Shown one piece after another: positions 50,985-60,056 of a DNA stretch of 64,000 nt. Below the pieces are notes generated by a model. The model was not told the DNA's origin. It was given only the letters and a program-made list of their open reading frames with translations, and did not search any database. The stretch is from an uncultured Actinomycetes bacterium (GTDB lineage Bacteria; Actinomycetota; Acidimicrobiia; Acidimicrobiales; RAAP-2): positions 58,119 to 122,118 of the forward strand of contig CAIKNP010000015.1 of NCBI GenBank assembly GCA_903828785.1, given 5' to 3'. Numbering within the stretch: the stretch's first letter is position 1; each line of letters begins with the position of its first letter. The translations under genes and the position numbers were made by a program.

Positions 50985-51365
50985 CTAGTTGTTGGTCAGG
51001 GCGCGGTAGGCCTCGGCGTCTAACAAAGTGGCCGTAACCGCAGCGTCATCCACCGTAATTTCACAGATCCAACCCTCCCCGTAGGGGGCGTTGTTGATTA
51101 ATTCGGGCGACGCGCTGAGCGCCTCGTTGATCGCCGTGACGACGCCGGGCACTGGTGCGTAAATCTCCGAAACGGACTTGGTCGACTCGACTTCGCCGAG
51201 TGATCCTCCCGCCGCCACCGTGGCGCCCACTTTGGGCAGGTCGACGAAGACCACGTCGCCGAGGGCGTCTTGGGCGTAGTCAGTGATGCCTACACGCACC
51301 ACCGTGCTGCCGCTGGTGGCCCACTCGTGGTCGCTGGAATAACGAAGGTCGGAAGGAATATTCAT
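50985..51365 (-). CDS. gcvH: glycine cleavage system H protein
   Basis: GcvH carries the aminomethyl group on a lipoyl-lysine between the P and T proteins. The lipoylation site is the Lys in GEVESTKSVSEI, with the preceding YSSDHEW and ALGDVVFVDLP typical of the family. Length 126. Its partners gcvT, gcvPA and gcvPB lie 8-12 kb away at 38935-42857. It has its own leaderless-type element, whose TAG is the stop of pgsA. Confidence 0.96.
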   Translation of the reverse strand: MNIPSDLRYSSDHEWATSGSTVVRVGITDYAQDALGDVVFVDLPKVGATVAAGGSLGEVESTKSVSEIYAPVPGVVTAINEALSASPELINNAPYGEGWICEITVDDAAVTATLLDAEAYRALTNN

Positions 51366-51371
51366 GCCACG

Positions 51372-51377
51372 AATCTA
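51372..51377 (-). promoter_or_regulatory. leaderless-type -10 element of gcvH (TAGATT)
   Basis: TAGATT plus 6 bases precedes the gcvH ATG. Its first three bases are the stop codon of pgsA. Confidence 0.55.
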
Positions 51378-51983
51378 CCCGACGCGACGAGCCGCTCGCC
51401 CACGGGTCAAGGCCCGACGGGCTGGCCGAACGTATCCGAAGAAAACCACCCAGGCGAGGACGAGTCCGAAGGAGCCTAGAGCCCAGGTCACTGGTCGTAG
51501 AAACTCCTGCCACGAGGCCAAAACGACGTGGTGGGCGTTGCTCGTCAGTAAAAACAAGGGAAAGGCCCCCATCAAGACGAAGGTGGATACCTTGCCCCAC
51601 CACAAGACGTCGATACGCTCTGCTCCCATTGCGGCCAAAGTGAGGGTGAGCACCGAGACCAAGATTTCGCGAAAGAGGGTGATGCCGGCAAACCACCAGG
51701 GCACGCCGCCGGCGACCGCCACGCAAATAATGCCGGTGGCTACCAAAATCCGGTCGGCGGTAGGGTCCAACACCTTGCCCACCGTTGAGGTTTGGTGAAA
51801 GCGTCGGGCAATCCAACCATCAATCCAATCGGTGGCCCCCAAGGAAGCGAGGAGCCACGCCGCCGCGGCTCGGTGGCCGGTACCGAACAGCAACCAAACG
51901 AAGACCGGGATGAGCGCTAAACGCAGCAGCGTTACCGCATTCGCCCAGGTTTTCCAACCCGCGTCGGCGCTGACTTCGGCCAC
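51375..51983 (-). CDS. pgsA: CDP-diacylglycerol-glycerol-3-phosphate 3-phosphatidyltransferase-like
   Basis: A membrane CDP-alcohol phosphotransferase of about 202 residues. The catalytic motif DG-x2-AR-x8-G-x3-D-x3-D is complete in DWIDGWIARRF...TVGKVLDPTADR, followed by four or more hydrophobic segments. The family makes phosphatidylglycerol phosphate or phosphatidylinositol phosphate; the sequence around the motif suits PgsA, but the head group is an inference. I use the GTG at 51983; a TTG at 51995 overlapping the aldolase stop is an alternative. Longer in-frame starts fall inside the aldolase gene. Confidence 0.88.
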   Translation of the reverse strand: MAEVSADAGWKTWANAVTLLRLALIPVFVWLLFGTGHRAAAAWLLASLGATDWIDGWIARRFHQTSTVGKVLDPTADRILVATGIICVAVAGGVPWWFAGITLFREILVSVLTLTLAAMGAERIDVLWWGKVSTFVLMGAFPLFLLTSNAHHVVLASWQEFLRPVTWALGSFGLVLAWVVFFGYVRPARRALTRGRAARRVG

Positions 51984-51987
51984 GCTC

Positions 51988-53037
51988 TTAGGCAATGGTG
52001 ATTGTCGCGTCCAGGAACACGTCCTGCACCGCGTGCACCAAGGCCGCTCCTTCTGCGATGGGTCGCTGGAAGGCCTTGCGGCCGAGGATGAGGCCCTGGC
52101 CACCAGCACGCTTGTTAATAACGGCGGTGCGCACGGCGCCGGCGAGATCGTTAGCGCCCTTGGCCTCACCACCGGAGTTGATGAGACCAACGCGACCGTT
52201 GTAGCAATTGATGACCTGCCAGCGCGTCCAGTCGATGGGGTTGTCGGTGGTGAGCTCAGCGTAGACCTTGGGACTGGTCTTGGAGTAGTTCACCGCATTG
52301 AAGCCACCGTTGTTCTCGGGCTGCTTCTGCTTGATGATGTCCGCCTCAATGGTGACTCCCAAGTAGTTAGCCTGACCGGTCAAGTCAGCCGAGACGTGGT
52401 AATCAACGCCGTCCTTCTTGAAGGCATCGTTACGGGTGTAGGTCCACAGCACGGTGAACATACCCAAGCGGTGGGCTTCGGCGAAGGCTTCGGAAATTTC
52501 GCGGATTTGGTGCACCGAGGTCTCCGAGCCGAAGTAAATGGTGGCGCCCACGCCCACGGCGCCCAAGTCGTGGGCCTGTTGCACGGAAGCGAACATCTGC
52601 TGGTCGTAGGTGTTGGGGTAGCGGAAGAAGTCGTTGTGGTTAATCTTCACGATAAAGGGCAGACGCGTCACGTAGCGACGCGAAACGATGCCCAAGGTGC
52701 CCAGAGTGGTAGCGATGGCGTTGCAGCCGGCCTCAATGGCCAGGTCGCAAAGTCGCGCCGGGTCGAAGTACTCGGGGTTGGGGGCAAAGTTAGCGGCCGC
52801 CGAGTGCTCAACGCCTTGGTCGATGGGCAGAATGGACAGGTAGCCCGTGCCGCCCAGACGCCCGTGGTTGTACAGGGTGCCCAGATTACGAAGAACGGTA
52901 GGGCTGCGGTCGGACATCGTAAAAATGTCCTGCAGGAAGTTTGGCCCGGGAAGGGTCAACCACTCTTTCGGAATCGCCGTGGCCTGGTGGTCGAGAAGTA
53001 ACGACGCGTCGTCACCGAGAAGAGCAGCTATGTCCAT
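51988..53037 (-). CDS. class I fructose-bisphosphate aldolase (DhnA/FbaB type)
   Basis: A 349-residue TIM-barrel aldolase of the Schiff-base, archaeal-like class I type. Recognisable stretches are [12 protein letters not shown] near residue 70, [20 protein letters not shown], and the end [15 protein letters not shown] for the phosphate loop. It splits fructose 1,6-bisphosphate and so links to the pgi-tal-tkt genes at 3.7-8.2 kb. TAGAAT lies 7 bases before the ATG, and an inverted repeat (AAGATTC-N5-GAATCTT) lies just upstream of that. Confidence 0.93.
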   Translation of the reverse strand: MDIAALLGDDASLLLDHQATAIPKEWLTLPGPNFLQDIFTMSDRSPTVLRNLGTLYNHGRLGGTGYLSILPIDQGVEHSAAANFAPNPEYFDPARLCDLAIEAGCNAIATTLGTLGIVSRRYVTRLPFIVKINHNDFFRYPNTYDQQMFASVQQAHDLGAVGVGATIYFGSETSVHQIREISEAFAEAHRLGMFTVLWTYTRNDAFKKDGVDYHVSADLTGQANYLGVTIEADIIKQKQPENNGGFNAVNYSKTSPKVYAELTTDNPIDWTRWQVINCYNGRVGLINSGGEAKGANDLAGAVRTAVINKRAGGQGLILGRKAFQRPIAEGAALVHAVQDVFLDATITIA

Positions 53038-53044
53038 GTTTCAA

Positions 53045-53050
53045 TTCTAC
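53045..53050 (-). promoter_or_regulatory. leaderless-type -10 element of the aldolase gene (TAGAAT)
   Basis: TAGAAT plus 7 bases precedes the ATG at 53037. Directly upstream, AAGATTC-N5-GAATCTT (about 53052-53070) is a perfect 7-bp inverted repeat in the spacer and could bind a regulator. Confidence 0.5.
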
Positions 53051-53112
53051 AAGATTCGTGAAGAATCTTCACCCAGTGGGTCATATCAAATCGTGATACG
53101 TCCTAGGGACGC

Positions 53113-54648
53113 TTAGTCAACTTTTTTCTTTGATACTGGCGTGGTGCGTCGCTTGCGGTTTTTCGGCATGGTGGCGACCGCACCCAGTTCGACCAAGCGA
53201 TCCTTGGCGTCGTAGGCGTCGGGGTCGGCTAGGACGACACGGGCGAAGAGTTCACGAGCGGACACCTGGTCTCCGCTGCGATCAAAAATATCCGCCAACG
53301 CGTACCAGAGGCGCACGTGACGGTAGGCCGGATTCTTCAGCATCTTCGTGCCGCCCGCGCGCACCAGCAGGTCGATGGCTTCGGTGTACTTTTGCTGATC
53401 GGCCAGCGTGGAGGCCATAACGATACGACCTTCGGCGATGGTATCGGCAGTGGGTTCCGCTTCTTCGAGTTCCTCGTAGGTCTTGGCGACCGCGCGGTAC
53501 TTGTGGTTCGCTCGGTCACAGTCCATCACCAAGGGCATGTGTTCCGGATCGCCGGAGATAGCGAAATGGGCTTTCAGATGAATGCGCGCCATGGTCCAAC
53601 GCTCAGCCCGGTAGGCCGCGAGACCCGTCAGTTCACGAACCGCCGCCACCCCGGGCGTCGCGTCTGAAACAATTCGACCAAGTCGGAGGGCTTCTTCCCA
53701 GCGCTTACGGTCGTATCCTTCGGCGGCTTTGGTGAGGGTTATCACCATCTTCTCGCGTTGGTAGGAGGTACCCACGAAGGCGCGACGCACTTCGGCCGCG
53801 ACGTCACCCGGCAGGGCGTACTTCACCTTCGGCTTCGCTTTCGTGGTGGGCGCCGAGCGAACGGGGCGCGCCTCTTCGACCCAGGGCTCCAAAGGATCAG
53901 GATTAAAACCGGCGCTGGGCGTCGACTCCATAGCCTGGCCGGTGGAGTTGATGTTCATGCCACCCTTTCGAGCAACACCTCCCCATCCCTTCTGGCGGCC
54001 AAACTCACTTGCGCGCTGCTTCTCGAGTTCCTCGGGACTTACCTCGCGCACCGGACGAGGTGAGCGCTTCGGTGGTCGACGATCAAATCGGTTCGAATTG
54101 AGGTCGCGGGTGTCACGGCCGTAACTACGGGTGTCGCGCTCATTGCGACCGCCAGTCGCGGGACGAGCACTGCGCCCCTCGCTGCGGGCTGGGCCGTTAC
54201 GCTTGGCAGGGCCACGAGCGCCAGCGGGACGGGGACGACGCTCGTCACTGCCATCACGGTCGTAGGGCCGGGACGCTCGCGCTCCGCTGGGACGATCACC
54301 TCGGGGGGCGTCATCACGCCTCGGTCGAGGTGCCCCCGGGCGGTCGGCGTAGGGGCGAGTGGGGCGAGCAGATCGCTCGGCGTAGGGGCGTGCACGGTCT
54401 TCGGAACGAGTTACTTCGCCGTCTCGCCGGGGGGCCCGAGCCCGATCACTGGACTGCGCTCGGTCCAATCGACGCTCGGCACCGTCGCGCGGCGTACGAC
54501 CAGCGGGGGCACCAAATCGACGACCGTTGGAAGCACCACCGCTCGCTGCTCGGGGGGCACCAGCGCGGCCACCGGCGACTGGGCGGCTGGCACCGCCTGT
54601 TCGACGAGCATTAGGGGCGCGACGGGGTGCGGGGGAAGAATTAGGCAT
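53113..54648 (-). CDS. Arg-rich disordered protein with C-terminal TPR-like domain
   Basis: A 511-residue protein. Residues 1 to about 215 are a low-complexity chain of Arg, Pro, Gly, Ala and Asp (RPYADRPGAPRPRRDD, RDTRSYGRDTRD). A short conserved-looking box (GRQKGWGGVARKGG) follows, then a helical TPR-like domain (about 290-490) with repeated pairs such as YDRKRWEEALRLGRIV and QQKYTEAIDLLVRAGG. The tail is Lys/Arg-rich. It probably binds RNA or ribosomes through the basic chain, but no function can be assigned. TACAAT lies 6 bases before the ATG. Confidence 0.8.
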   Translation of the reverse strand: MPNSSPAPRRAPNARRTGGASRPVAGGRAGAPRAASGGASNGRRFGAPAGRTPRDGAERRLDRAQSSDRARAPRRDGEVTRSEDRARPYAERSARPTRPYADRPGAPRPRRDDAPRGDRPSGARASRPYDRDGSDERRPRPAGARGPAKRNGPARSEGRSARPATGGRNERDTRSYGRDTRDLNSNRFDRRPPKRSPRPVREVSPEELEKQRASEFGRQKGWGGVARKGGMNINSTGQAMESTPSAGFNPDPLEPWVEEARPVRSAPTTKAKPKVKYALPGDVAAEVRRAFVGTSYQREKMVITLTKAAEGYDRKRWEEALRLGRIVSDATPGVAAVRELTGLAAYRAERWTMARIHLKAHFAISGDPEHMPLVMDCDRANHKYRAVAKTYEELEEAEPTADTIAEGRIVMASTLADQQKYTEAIDLLVRAGGTKMLKNPAYRHVRLWYALADIFDRSGDQVSARELFARVVLADPDAYDAKDRLVELGAVATMPKNRKRRTTPVSKKKVD

Positions 54649-54654
54649 TGATCA

Positions 54655-54660
54655 ATTGTA
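54655..54660 (-). promoter_or_regulatory. leaderless-type -10 element of the TPR gene (TACAAT)
   Basis: TACAAT, near the TATAAT consensus, plus 6 bases precedes the ATG at 54648. Confidence 0.6.
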
Positions 54661-54910
54661 CTAGACCAGCCCCAAACATCGCCGAGGAATAACTATTTGG
54701 CCAAAAAGGTTTCGCACGAGCCACGGGTTTGCCTCACCCTTGAAATCGCCGCCGTGAAGAGCCAGCGAGTAGAAATTGGCCCAGACGACGTGATTTCGAC
54801 GGGAGGAAGTGTTGCAATCAGCGCCACGACCCATTTCCGGAGCGGCCCCGCAGCCACTCGAGTAGTGGGCGAATCCATTTTTGCGGGTCAGGAAACGACT
54901 TCGACCCGAT
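54661..54910. other. 250-base gap between recD and the TPR gene
   Basis: Short ORFs on both strands here lack family resemblance, ribosome sites or good codon pattern. Apart from the TPR promoter at its left edge I see nothing recognisable; no tRNA cloverleaf could be drawn. Confidence 0.4.
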
Positions 54911-56698
54911 TCAATCCGGCAGTGAGCGCAAGCGTTCTGCGAGGGAACTCGCTCTTGCCGCCTGCCCCTTGACCGCCGCCTCCAGCGACTCCTTAGAGGA
55001 CACAATGAGCACCTTGTGCCTTGCCCGGGTCACTCCCGTGTACAGGAGCTCTCGGGTCAAGGTTCGCGACCCCGCCGGTGGCAGAGAGACGACGACCTCG
55101 TCATACTCCGAACCTTGTGCCTTGTGAATGGTCATCGACCATGCGGTCTCGGCGCGCTGCACGTACTGAATTGGCCGAAAGCGCTCCGGCAGGCCCGAGA
55201 AAAGAACGCCCATTTGTCCATCACGTTGTACGACCACGCCGGTGTCACCATTGTTTAGGCGACCCTCAGCGTCATCGGCATTCAATCGTTCATTCTCCGT
55301 GACCAATATCGGGGCGCCGAGGCGAAACTGCCCAGTACTATCCGGACGCGAGCCCAGCAGGTTCTCGAGGCGTTCGCGCCACCATTGGACCGAACCCGCA
55401 CCTCTTCGGGTTGCACAGAGGACAACCATTTCGCCAAGTCCACGAAGGGCTGCTTGGTCGTCGCCGGAGCGAACATCCTTCTCGAGCCCTGACGCCCATT
55501 TCGTAACATCCGGCTCAACTACTGACGTCGTGGTGACGAGTGAAACGGCCCCTTCGCTCTGACGTATTGCCTCGAGCACGCTTTCTGGTTCCCCACTGTT
55601 GATCGCGTCCGCGACCTGACGGATTCGCTTGGTGCTCCGGTAGTTACCGAGTAGACGCGTGACCAGGGGCGCCAGCGTGCTGGACTCACAACCGTCAACG
55701 ATGTCGCGCAACGCCGCGCCCACGTTTACCGAGGCCAACTGATTTTGATCGCCAACCAGCACAATGTGCGAGTGGGGGGCCTGCTCGATGAGTTTCGCCA
55801 GGAGCGTGACTTCGAGCATAGAAACTTCATCAACGACAATCACATCATGATCAAGCACGCTGAGTGACTTGGTGTCGTCGGGCCGGATACCGAGTAGGCG
55901 GTGAACCGATCCACTTCGTTCGTCGAGTGCAATCTGTGGCCCTAACAATTCGTTGAGACCGGCCCCTTCAGCGAGCGCCGAGGATTTCAACGTGGCCTCG
56001 AGGGCTTCGCTCATTCGCACCGCCGCTTTGGCGGTAGGGGCGCACAAGGCCACCCGGTACACCTGGTCGCCCGCAATCTGCGAGAGCGTACGCAAGAGAG
56101 TGGCGATGGTGCTCGTCTTGCCAGAGCCCGGCCCACCAGTCAACACCGAAAAACTCGTCGTGAGTGCGTTGATAATTGCCCGACGTGCTTCGGCATCTAT
56201 TGCTTCTTGCGCGAGAAATTCTTTGGCTCGATCAAGATCAATGTTGCCGAGCACTCCGGACTGCCCACGAGCCTGCTGAATTCGTTGGGCAATCTGTGAC
56301 TCGGCGAAGGCGTAGCGCCGAAACGCCACGAAGTCACCTTCGGCTCCCTGACTCAACACGATCGCCGGACCTCGACGTTCCAGCGGGACCGACAGGGACG
56401 CCACTTCCACGATGGGCAGGCTTCGCAAGCTCGCAAAGCCGTCCCGCACCCGCTGCACCAAGGCCGTGCCTTGCCCGTGATCCATCTCACCGGCCACACC
56501 GTCGGGCAACACGTGCTCGAGGTCGGCACCAAGTGGTAGCGCCGCGTGGTTCAGACGAGTGGCGATGGAGAGCATCAGCAATGCCACTCGTTCGTCCGAG
56601 GTAAAGCCTCGGCTCAATCCAGGGGTACGCGACAGCGCGTCGAGGAGCATTTCGTCGTAAGGAATTGCCAGCAGCGCATCAAGGTCTTCGTTAGGCAT
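54911..56698 (-). CDS. recD: exodeoxyribonuclease V alpha chain, RecD helicase
   Basis: RecD is the 5'-3' helicase of the RecBCD DNA-repair complex. It is an SF1 helicase of 595 residues with motif I TGGPGSGKTST, motif II VVDEVSML, motif III GDQNQLASV, and the late motif TIHKAQGSEYDEV. The N-terminal ~160 residues form the RecB-contact domain. I start it at the ATG at 56698, which overlaps recB by 8 bases; a longer version would lie inside recB. Last gene of recC-recB-recD. Confidence 0.95.
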   Translation of the reverse strand: MPNEDLDALLAIPYDEMLLDALSRTPGLSRGFTSDERVALLMLSIATRLNHAALPLGADLEHVLPDGVAGEMDHGQGTALVQRVRDGFASLRSLPIVEVASLSVPLERRGPAIVLSQGAEGDFVAFRRYAFAESQIAQRIQQARGQSGVLGNIDLDRAKEFLAQEAIDAEARRAIINALTTSFSVLTGGPGSGKTSTIATLLRTLSQIAGDQVYRVALCAPTAKAAVRMSEALEATLKSSALAEGAGLNELLGPQIALDERSGSVHRLLGIRPDDTKSLSVLDHDVIVVDEVSMLEVTLLAKLIEQAPHSHIVLVGDQNQLASVNVGAALRDIVDGCESSTLAPLVTRLLGNYRSTKRIRQVADAINSGEPESVLEAIRQSEGAVSLVTTTSVVEPDVTKWASGLEKDVRSGDDQAALRGLGEMVVLCATRRGAGSVQWWRERLENLLGSRPDSTGQFRLGAPILVTENERLNADDAEGRLNNGDTGVVVQRDGQMGVLFSGLPERFRPIQYVQRAETAWSMTIHKAQGSEYDEVVVSLPPAGSRTLTRELLYTGVTRARHKVLIVSSKESLEAAVKGQAARASSLAERLRSLPD

Positions 56699-59600
56699 GC
56701 TCGCCCCCCTCGCCCGCCAGGATTGACGAAATTGCTTCAATTGCTCGAGGCGGAATCGCCCAATTGAAGACGCCGTAACCCGGACTCGTTGACTCGGCCA
56801 TACCTCGGACATATAAATACGAAACGCCGGCGATGTTGTGGCAATCGACCGCCCCTCTACTTCGCCACTTCAAATGTCGGTGTAAGGCCACGACGTAGAG
56901 CAGGGCCTGCAAGGGGTAGCCGGCCTGCGCCATTTCGAGGCGCAAACAGGCCTCGTCGTAGTTGGGACCGACGCGCAGCGAATTTGTCTTGTAGTCGATC
57001 ACTCGAAAGGTCTCTGTCCCCACGACGGGGACCACGAGGTCTATCGAGCCATTCAGATATCCCTGCGTGAGCCGACGCGATCCTGGTTGCACCACCAAAC
57101 TTTCAAAGTAGTCCCTAAAGGGGCCGTCGGAATCTTCCCTGCGCATGACATCGCGGATGGCGCCAATGGCGTCTCCCCTCGCCTCGACGCCGGCGTCCAG
57201 CCCGAGCGTAAAGCGCATTTCGGCAGCGAGTGGCACGCCCGCAGTCGCATAGGCGTCCAAGGACACCCCGCCGAACGCGGACCCCAGATTCGCGTTCAGT
57301 ATCCGATTCATAATCTGGGCGATGTCACCGGGCATAGTGACCGAGTACGTAGTGAACCAGCGACTCGCGACGGACTCGAGGACCGAGAGATCATCGGCGC
57401 TGACGCGCCCCACGAGGTGCTCGAGAGTCTTGTGAACGGCATCACCCAAGTCCGCGCCACGTTCGTTGCCAAAAACCTTGAATCCGGGCAGGGAGGGATC
57501 GAGGCTGGAAACTTGGTCGTTCTCCTCCCCCTTGGCGCCATCGTCGAACTCCGAGGTCGCAATCAAGGCAGCATCACGACGAACCGAGAGGCGCGAATAG
57601 CTCCAGCGTCGACCGTACTCTTCAAGAAGTCTTGGCGTCTTGACGGTGGGGGCGACGAGTCCGGACCTCATGCGCATATCCACGAGCGCGTTGCGGTCGA
57701 GGCTTGACCCATCGACCTCTTCAATTTCGACGTAGGGCGTCACGTGATCACTACACGAATAGCGGTAGAGGCTCTCGACGAAGGGACCCGCGCTCGCTTC
57801 GCCCGTCCAGTTCTTGGTCTTCCAAGCAATAAGGACCTGCTCCGCTCTCGTGAGAGCCACGTAGGTCAAGCGGTCGAGTTCTTCGCGGTGTCGCTGGGCC
57901 ACGGTGGCGGTACGCTGACCTTGACGCAAGACAGCAATGCCCGCGTCCACGTAGCGACCCGCTGAAGACGTTTCACTAAATACGACAGGGTCCTTCGGAT
58001 CCGACTCCAAGGTCGGTACCAGCACAATAGGAAACTGCAGTCCCTTGGAGGCGTGAATGGTGAGTAGGCGGACGGCGTTTTCATCACTCTCGATGCGACG
58101 CTGCCCCACCGCCAACTCGACACCAGGATCATCGGCGTCCGAAACCATTTGGTCAAACCACTCCAGGGCCTTCAAGGGGCTCACCCCCGAAGGAAACTCG
58201 TTGGCCAGCAATTCGAAGCAATGGTCGATATCGGTATAAATGCGCAGGCCCCCGCGAGCCGAGAGAATATTCGCCATGAACGAGCCGCCGAAGATCATTC
58301 GCTGCACGACTCCAATGCCATTGTGACGAAGCAAAGCAGCCGCCTGCCCGAAATCAAACTTCTCTTCCACGAGCGGAGCGAACCAGGTCGTGACGAGGGT
58401 CCTCATCCGTCGAACGTCACCGGGATCGCACATTGCCCAGATCAACGCCCTGAAATGCTTAGCCGCCGCCGCCGAAAAAACCGTTCGTGACTTAGGCGTA
58501 ACGCAAGGAATGCCCACATCCTCGAGGAGGCGCTGGAGAGTGTCAATCTCTGCGTTGACGCAACACAGGACGGCAATGTCACTGAAACGCCAGGCTCGCC
58601 CTGACGGGTGTCGCTCCGACGCGTGCACGTTGGCTGGGTCCCCCAGCAATCGCTGCATCTGGCTAACCAGATCCAGATGAAGGGGCGACACCCCATGGGC
58701 GACCGCGTCACCGGCGACGAGGTCGCGAACGACGAAGCGACCAAGCGGGCCAAGCTTCTTCGGAGACGGTCGAACGGGAGAGTACGTGATTGCCCGTCGG
58801 TCTGAACCCCCCGCCGCGAAGACTTGCTGGCGCACCACCCCACCGCTTGTGGGTTGGTAGAACTGATTGACGGCATTAATCAACTGCTCGTGCGACCGGT
58901 AATTTATATTCAGCTCAGCACTCGCGTAGTCACTATTTTCCAAAACCGATTGTGCCGTACGCTGTATCACCGTGACGTCGCCACCACGGAATTCATAAAT
59001 TGCCTGCTTAGCGTCACCAACCAGGACCATGGGAGTGCGGACATCGCCGTGGTGAAAAATTGAACGGAATATTTCCCACTGCGCAACGTCGGTGTCTTGA
59101 AATTCATCAATCATCACTAACTCGAATTGGCCAGCTATGGCCTGGCGAACTTCTTCTGGGTTTCGCCGAATGCGCAAGGTCAAATCACCAATCAGTGTGT
59201 CGTAACCCACCATCGCATCGAGAGCTCGGATAGAGATTTCTCGTTCTTCAACGGCCTGACACATCGTCTGGAAGGCGACTCTAAATCTTTGTATTGTCTC
59301 ATTCCGTCGTTCATTGGCTTCTTCCAGGTAGGCATCTCGCTGTGCGTCATCAAGTTTCTTGCACTCGCGCTTCTGGTCTTCAGGAAGGGTTTCAATAGTG
59401 AGCGGAGGAATTGGCGCACCATCGAAGAACCGAAACATCGTCTGTGGTGCGGTGGTTCCGCCCGAAGGCATCGCCACAGCCAAAGTGCGACGTAAGGCAT
59501 TTTGCAAGGTAGCGAGTGCCGACGTTGACTCTGACCACTCTTCCAGTGCCGCAATCAATGAGTCGAGCTCTTCGGGTTTCGACTCTGCGTAGGAGTACAC

Positions 59601-60056
59601 CGTTTCTCGTATGGCTCGAGTCAGGCGCAAGGCGGCGGCGGGATCTATGGACTCTCCGTCAGCGTGCAGCAGCGCTGCAAATGAGTGAATCGTTCGAGCG
59701 TTCAAGTCATCCAGTGACTGCAGTGCAGCGTCAATGCGAACTCGAAGTGTCTCGACGCCCGCTTCCTTGGCCCGCTCAACGAAGGCCGAGAACTCCGGTG
59801 GGTAAACTTCGGCCCGCAGCGCATTCTTCATGGCTTCGAGCTGCTCGCGCAGGCGGCTCTTTAGTTCCGATGCCGCCTCCCGGCCGAAGGTGACCAAAAG
59901 AATTTGACTAGGTGAGCGCCCCTCCACCTCAACGAGCCACCGAGCCGCGACGTGGGTCACCGTCCACGTTTTTCCAGTACCCGCACTGGCGTTGATAAGG
60001 GTGAGTTCTGGCATACGGTCGACGGCTGAATACATGGGATCGAACAATTGCGTCAT
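56691..60056 (-). CDS. recB: exodeoxyribonuclease V beta chain, RecB helicase-nuclease
   Basis: RecB is the 3'-5' helicase and the nuclease of RecBCD. The 1121-residue protein has motif I INASAGTGKTWT near the N-terminus, motif II MIDEFQDTD, the UvrD-type motif LLTIHASKGLQFP, and a C-terminal nuclease domain with GSIDLVVP...FRVIDYKTN, the Asp-Tyr-Lys nuclease motif. The ATG at 60056 overlaps the recC stop (ATGA); longer starts lie inside recC. It thus has both activities of a complete RecB. Confidence 0.96.
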   Translation of the reverse strand: MTQLFDPMYSAVDRMPELTLINASAGTGKTWTVTHVAARWLVEVEGRSPSQILLVTFGREAASELKSRLREQLEAMKNALRAEVYPPEFSAFVERAKEAGVETLRVRIDAALQSLDDLNARTIHSFAALLHADGESIDPAAALRLTRAIRETVYSYAESKPEELDSLIAALEEWSESTSALATLQNALRRTLAVAMPSGGTTAPQTMFRFFDGAPIPPLTIETLPEDQKRECKKLDDAQRDAYLEEANERRNETIQRFRVAFQTMCQAVEEREISIRALDAMVGYDTLIGDLTLRIRRNPEEVRQAIAGQFELVMIDEFQDTDVAQWEIFRSIFHHGDVRTPMVLVGDAKQAIYEFRGGDVTVIQRTAQSVLENSDYASAELNINYRSHEQLINAVNQFYQPTSGGVVRQQVFAAGGSDRRAITYSPVRPSPKKLGPLGRFVVRDLVAGDAVAHGVSPLHLDLVSQMQRLLGDPANVHASERHPSGRAWRFSDIAVLCCVNAEIDTLQRLLEDVGIPCVTPKSRTVFSAAAAKHFRALIWAMCDPGDVRRMRTLVTTWFAPLVEEKFDFGQAAALLRHNGIGVVQRMIFGGSFMANILSARGGLRIYTDIDHCFELLANEFPSGVSPLKALEWFDQMVSDADDPGVELAVGQRRIESDENAVRLLTIHASKGLQFPIVLVPTLESDPKDPVVFSETSSAGRYVDAGIAVLRQGQRTATVAQRHREELDRLTYVALTRAEQVLIAWKTKNWTGEASAGPFVESLYRYSCSDHVTPYVEIEEVDGSSLDRNALVDMRMRSGLVAPTVKTPRLLEEYGRRWSYSRLSVRRDAALIATSEFDDGAKGEENDQVSSLDPSLPGFKVFGNERGADLGDAVHKTLEHLVGRVSADDLSVLESVASRWFTTYSVTMPGDIAQIMNRILNANLGSAFGGVSLDAYATAGVPLAAEMRFTLGLDAGVEARGDAIGAIRDVMRREDSDGPFRDYFESLVVQPGSRRLTQGYLNGSIDLVVPVVGTETFRVIDYKTNSLRVGPNYDEACLRLEMAQAGYPLQALLYVVALHRHLKWRSRGAVDCHNIAGVSYLYVRGMAESTSPGYGVFNWAIPPRAIEAISSILAGEGGEHA

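Noticed and set aside
51832..53001. 389-residue plus-strand ORF
   Set aside because: Long but antisense to the class I aldolase gene, whose product is unmistakable; such long shadow frames are expected at this GC content.
54661..54910. Small ORFs on both strands and a tRNA-like stretch (GATTCAATCC)
   Set aside because: No acceptor or D arm can be paired with the T-loop-like sequence, and the ORFs lack ribosome sites and recognisable protein character.
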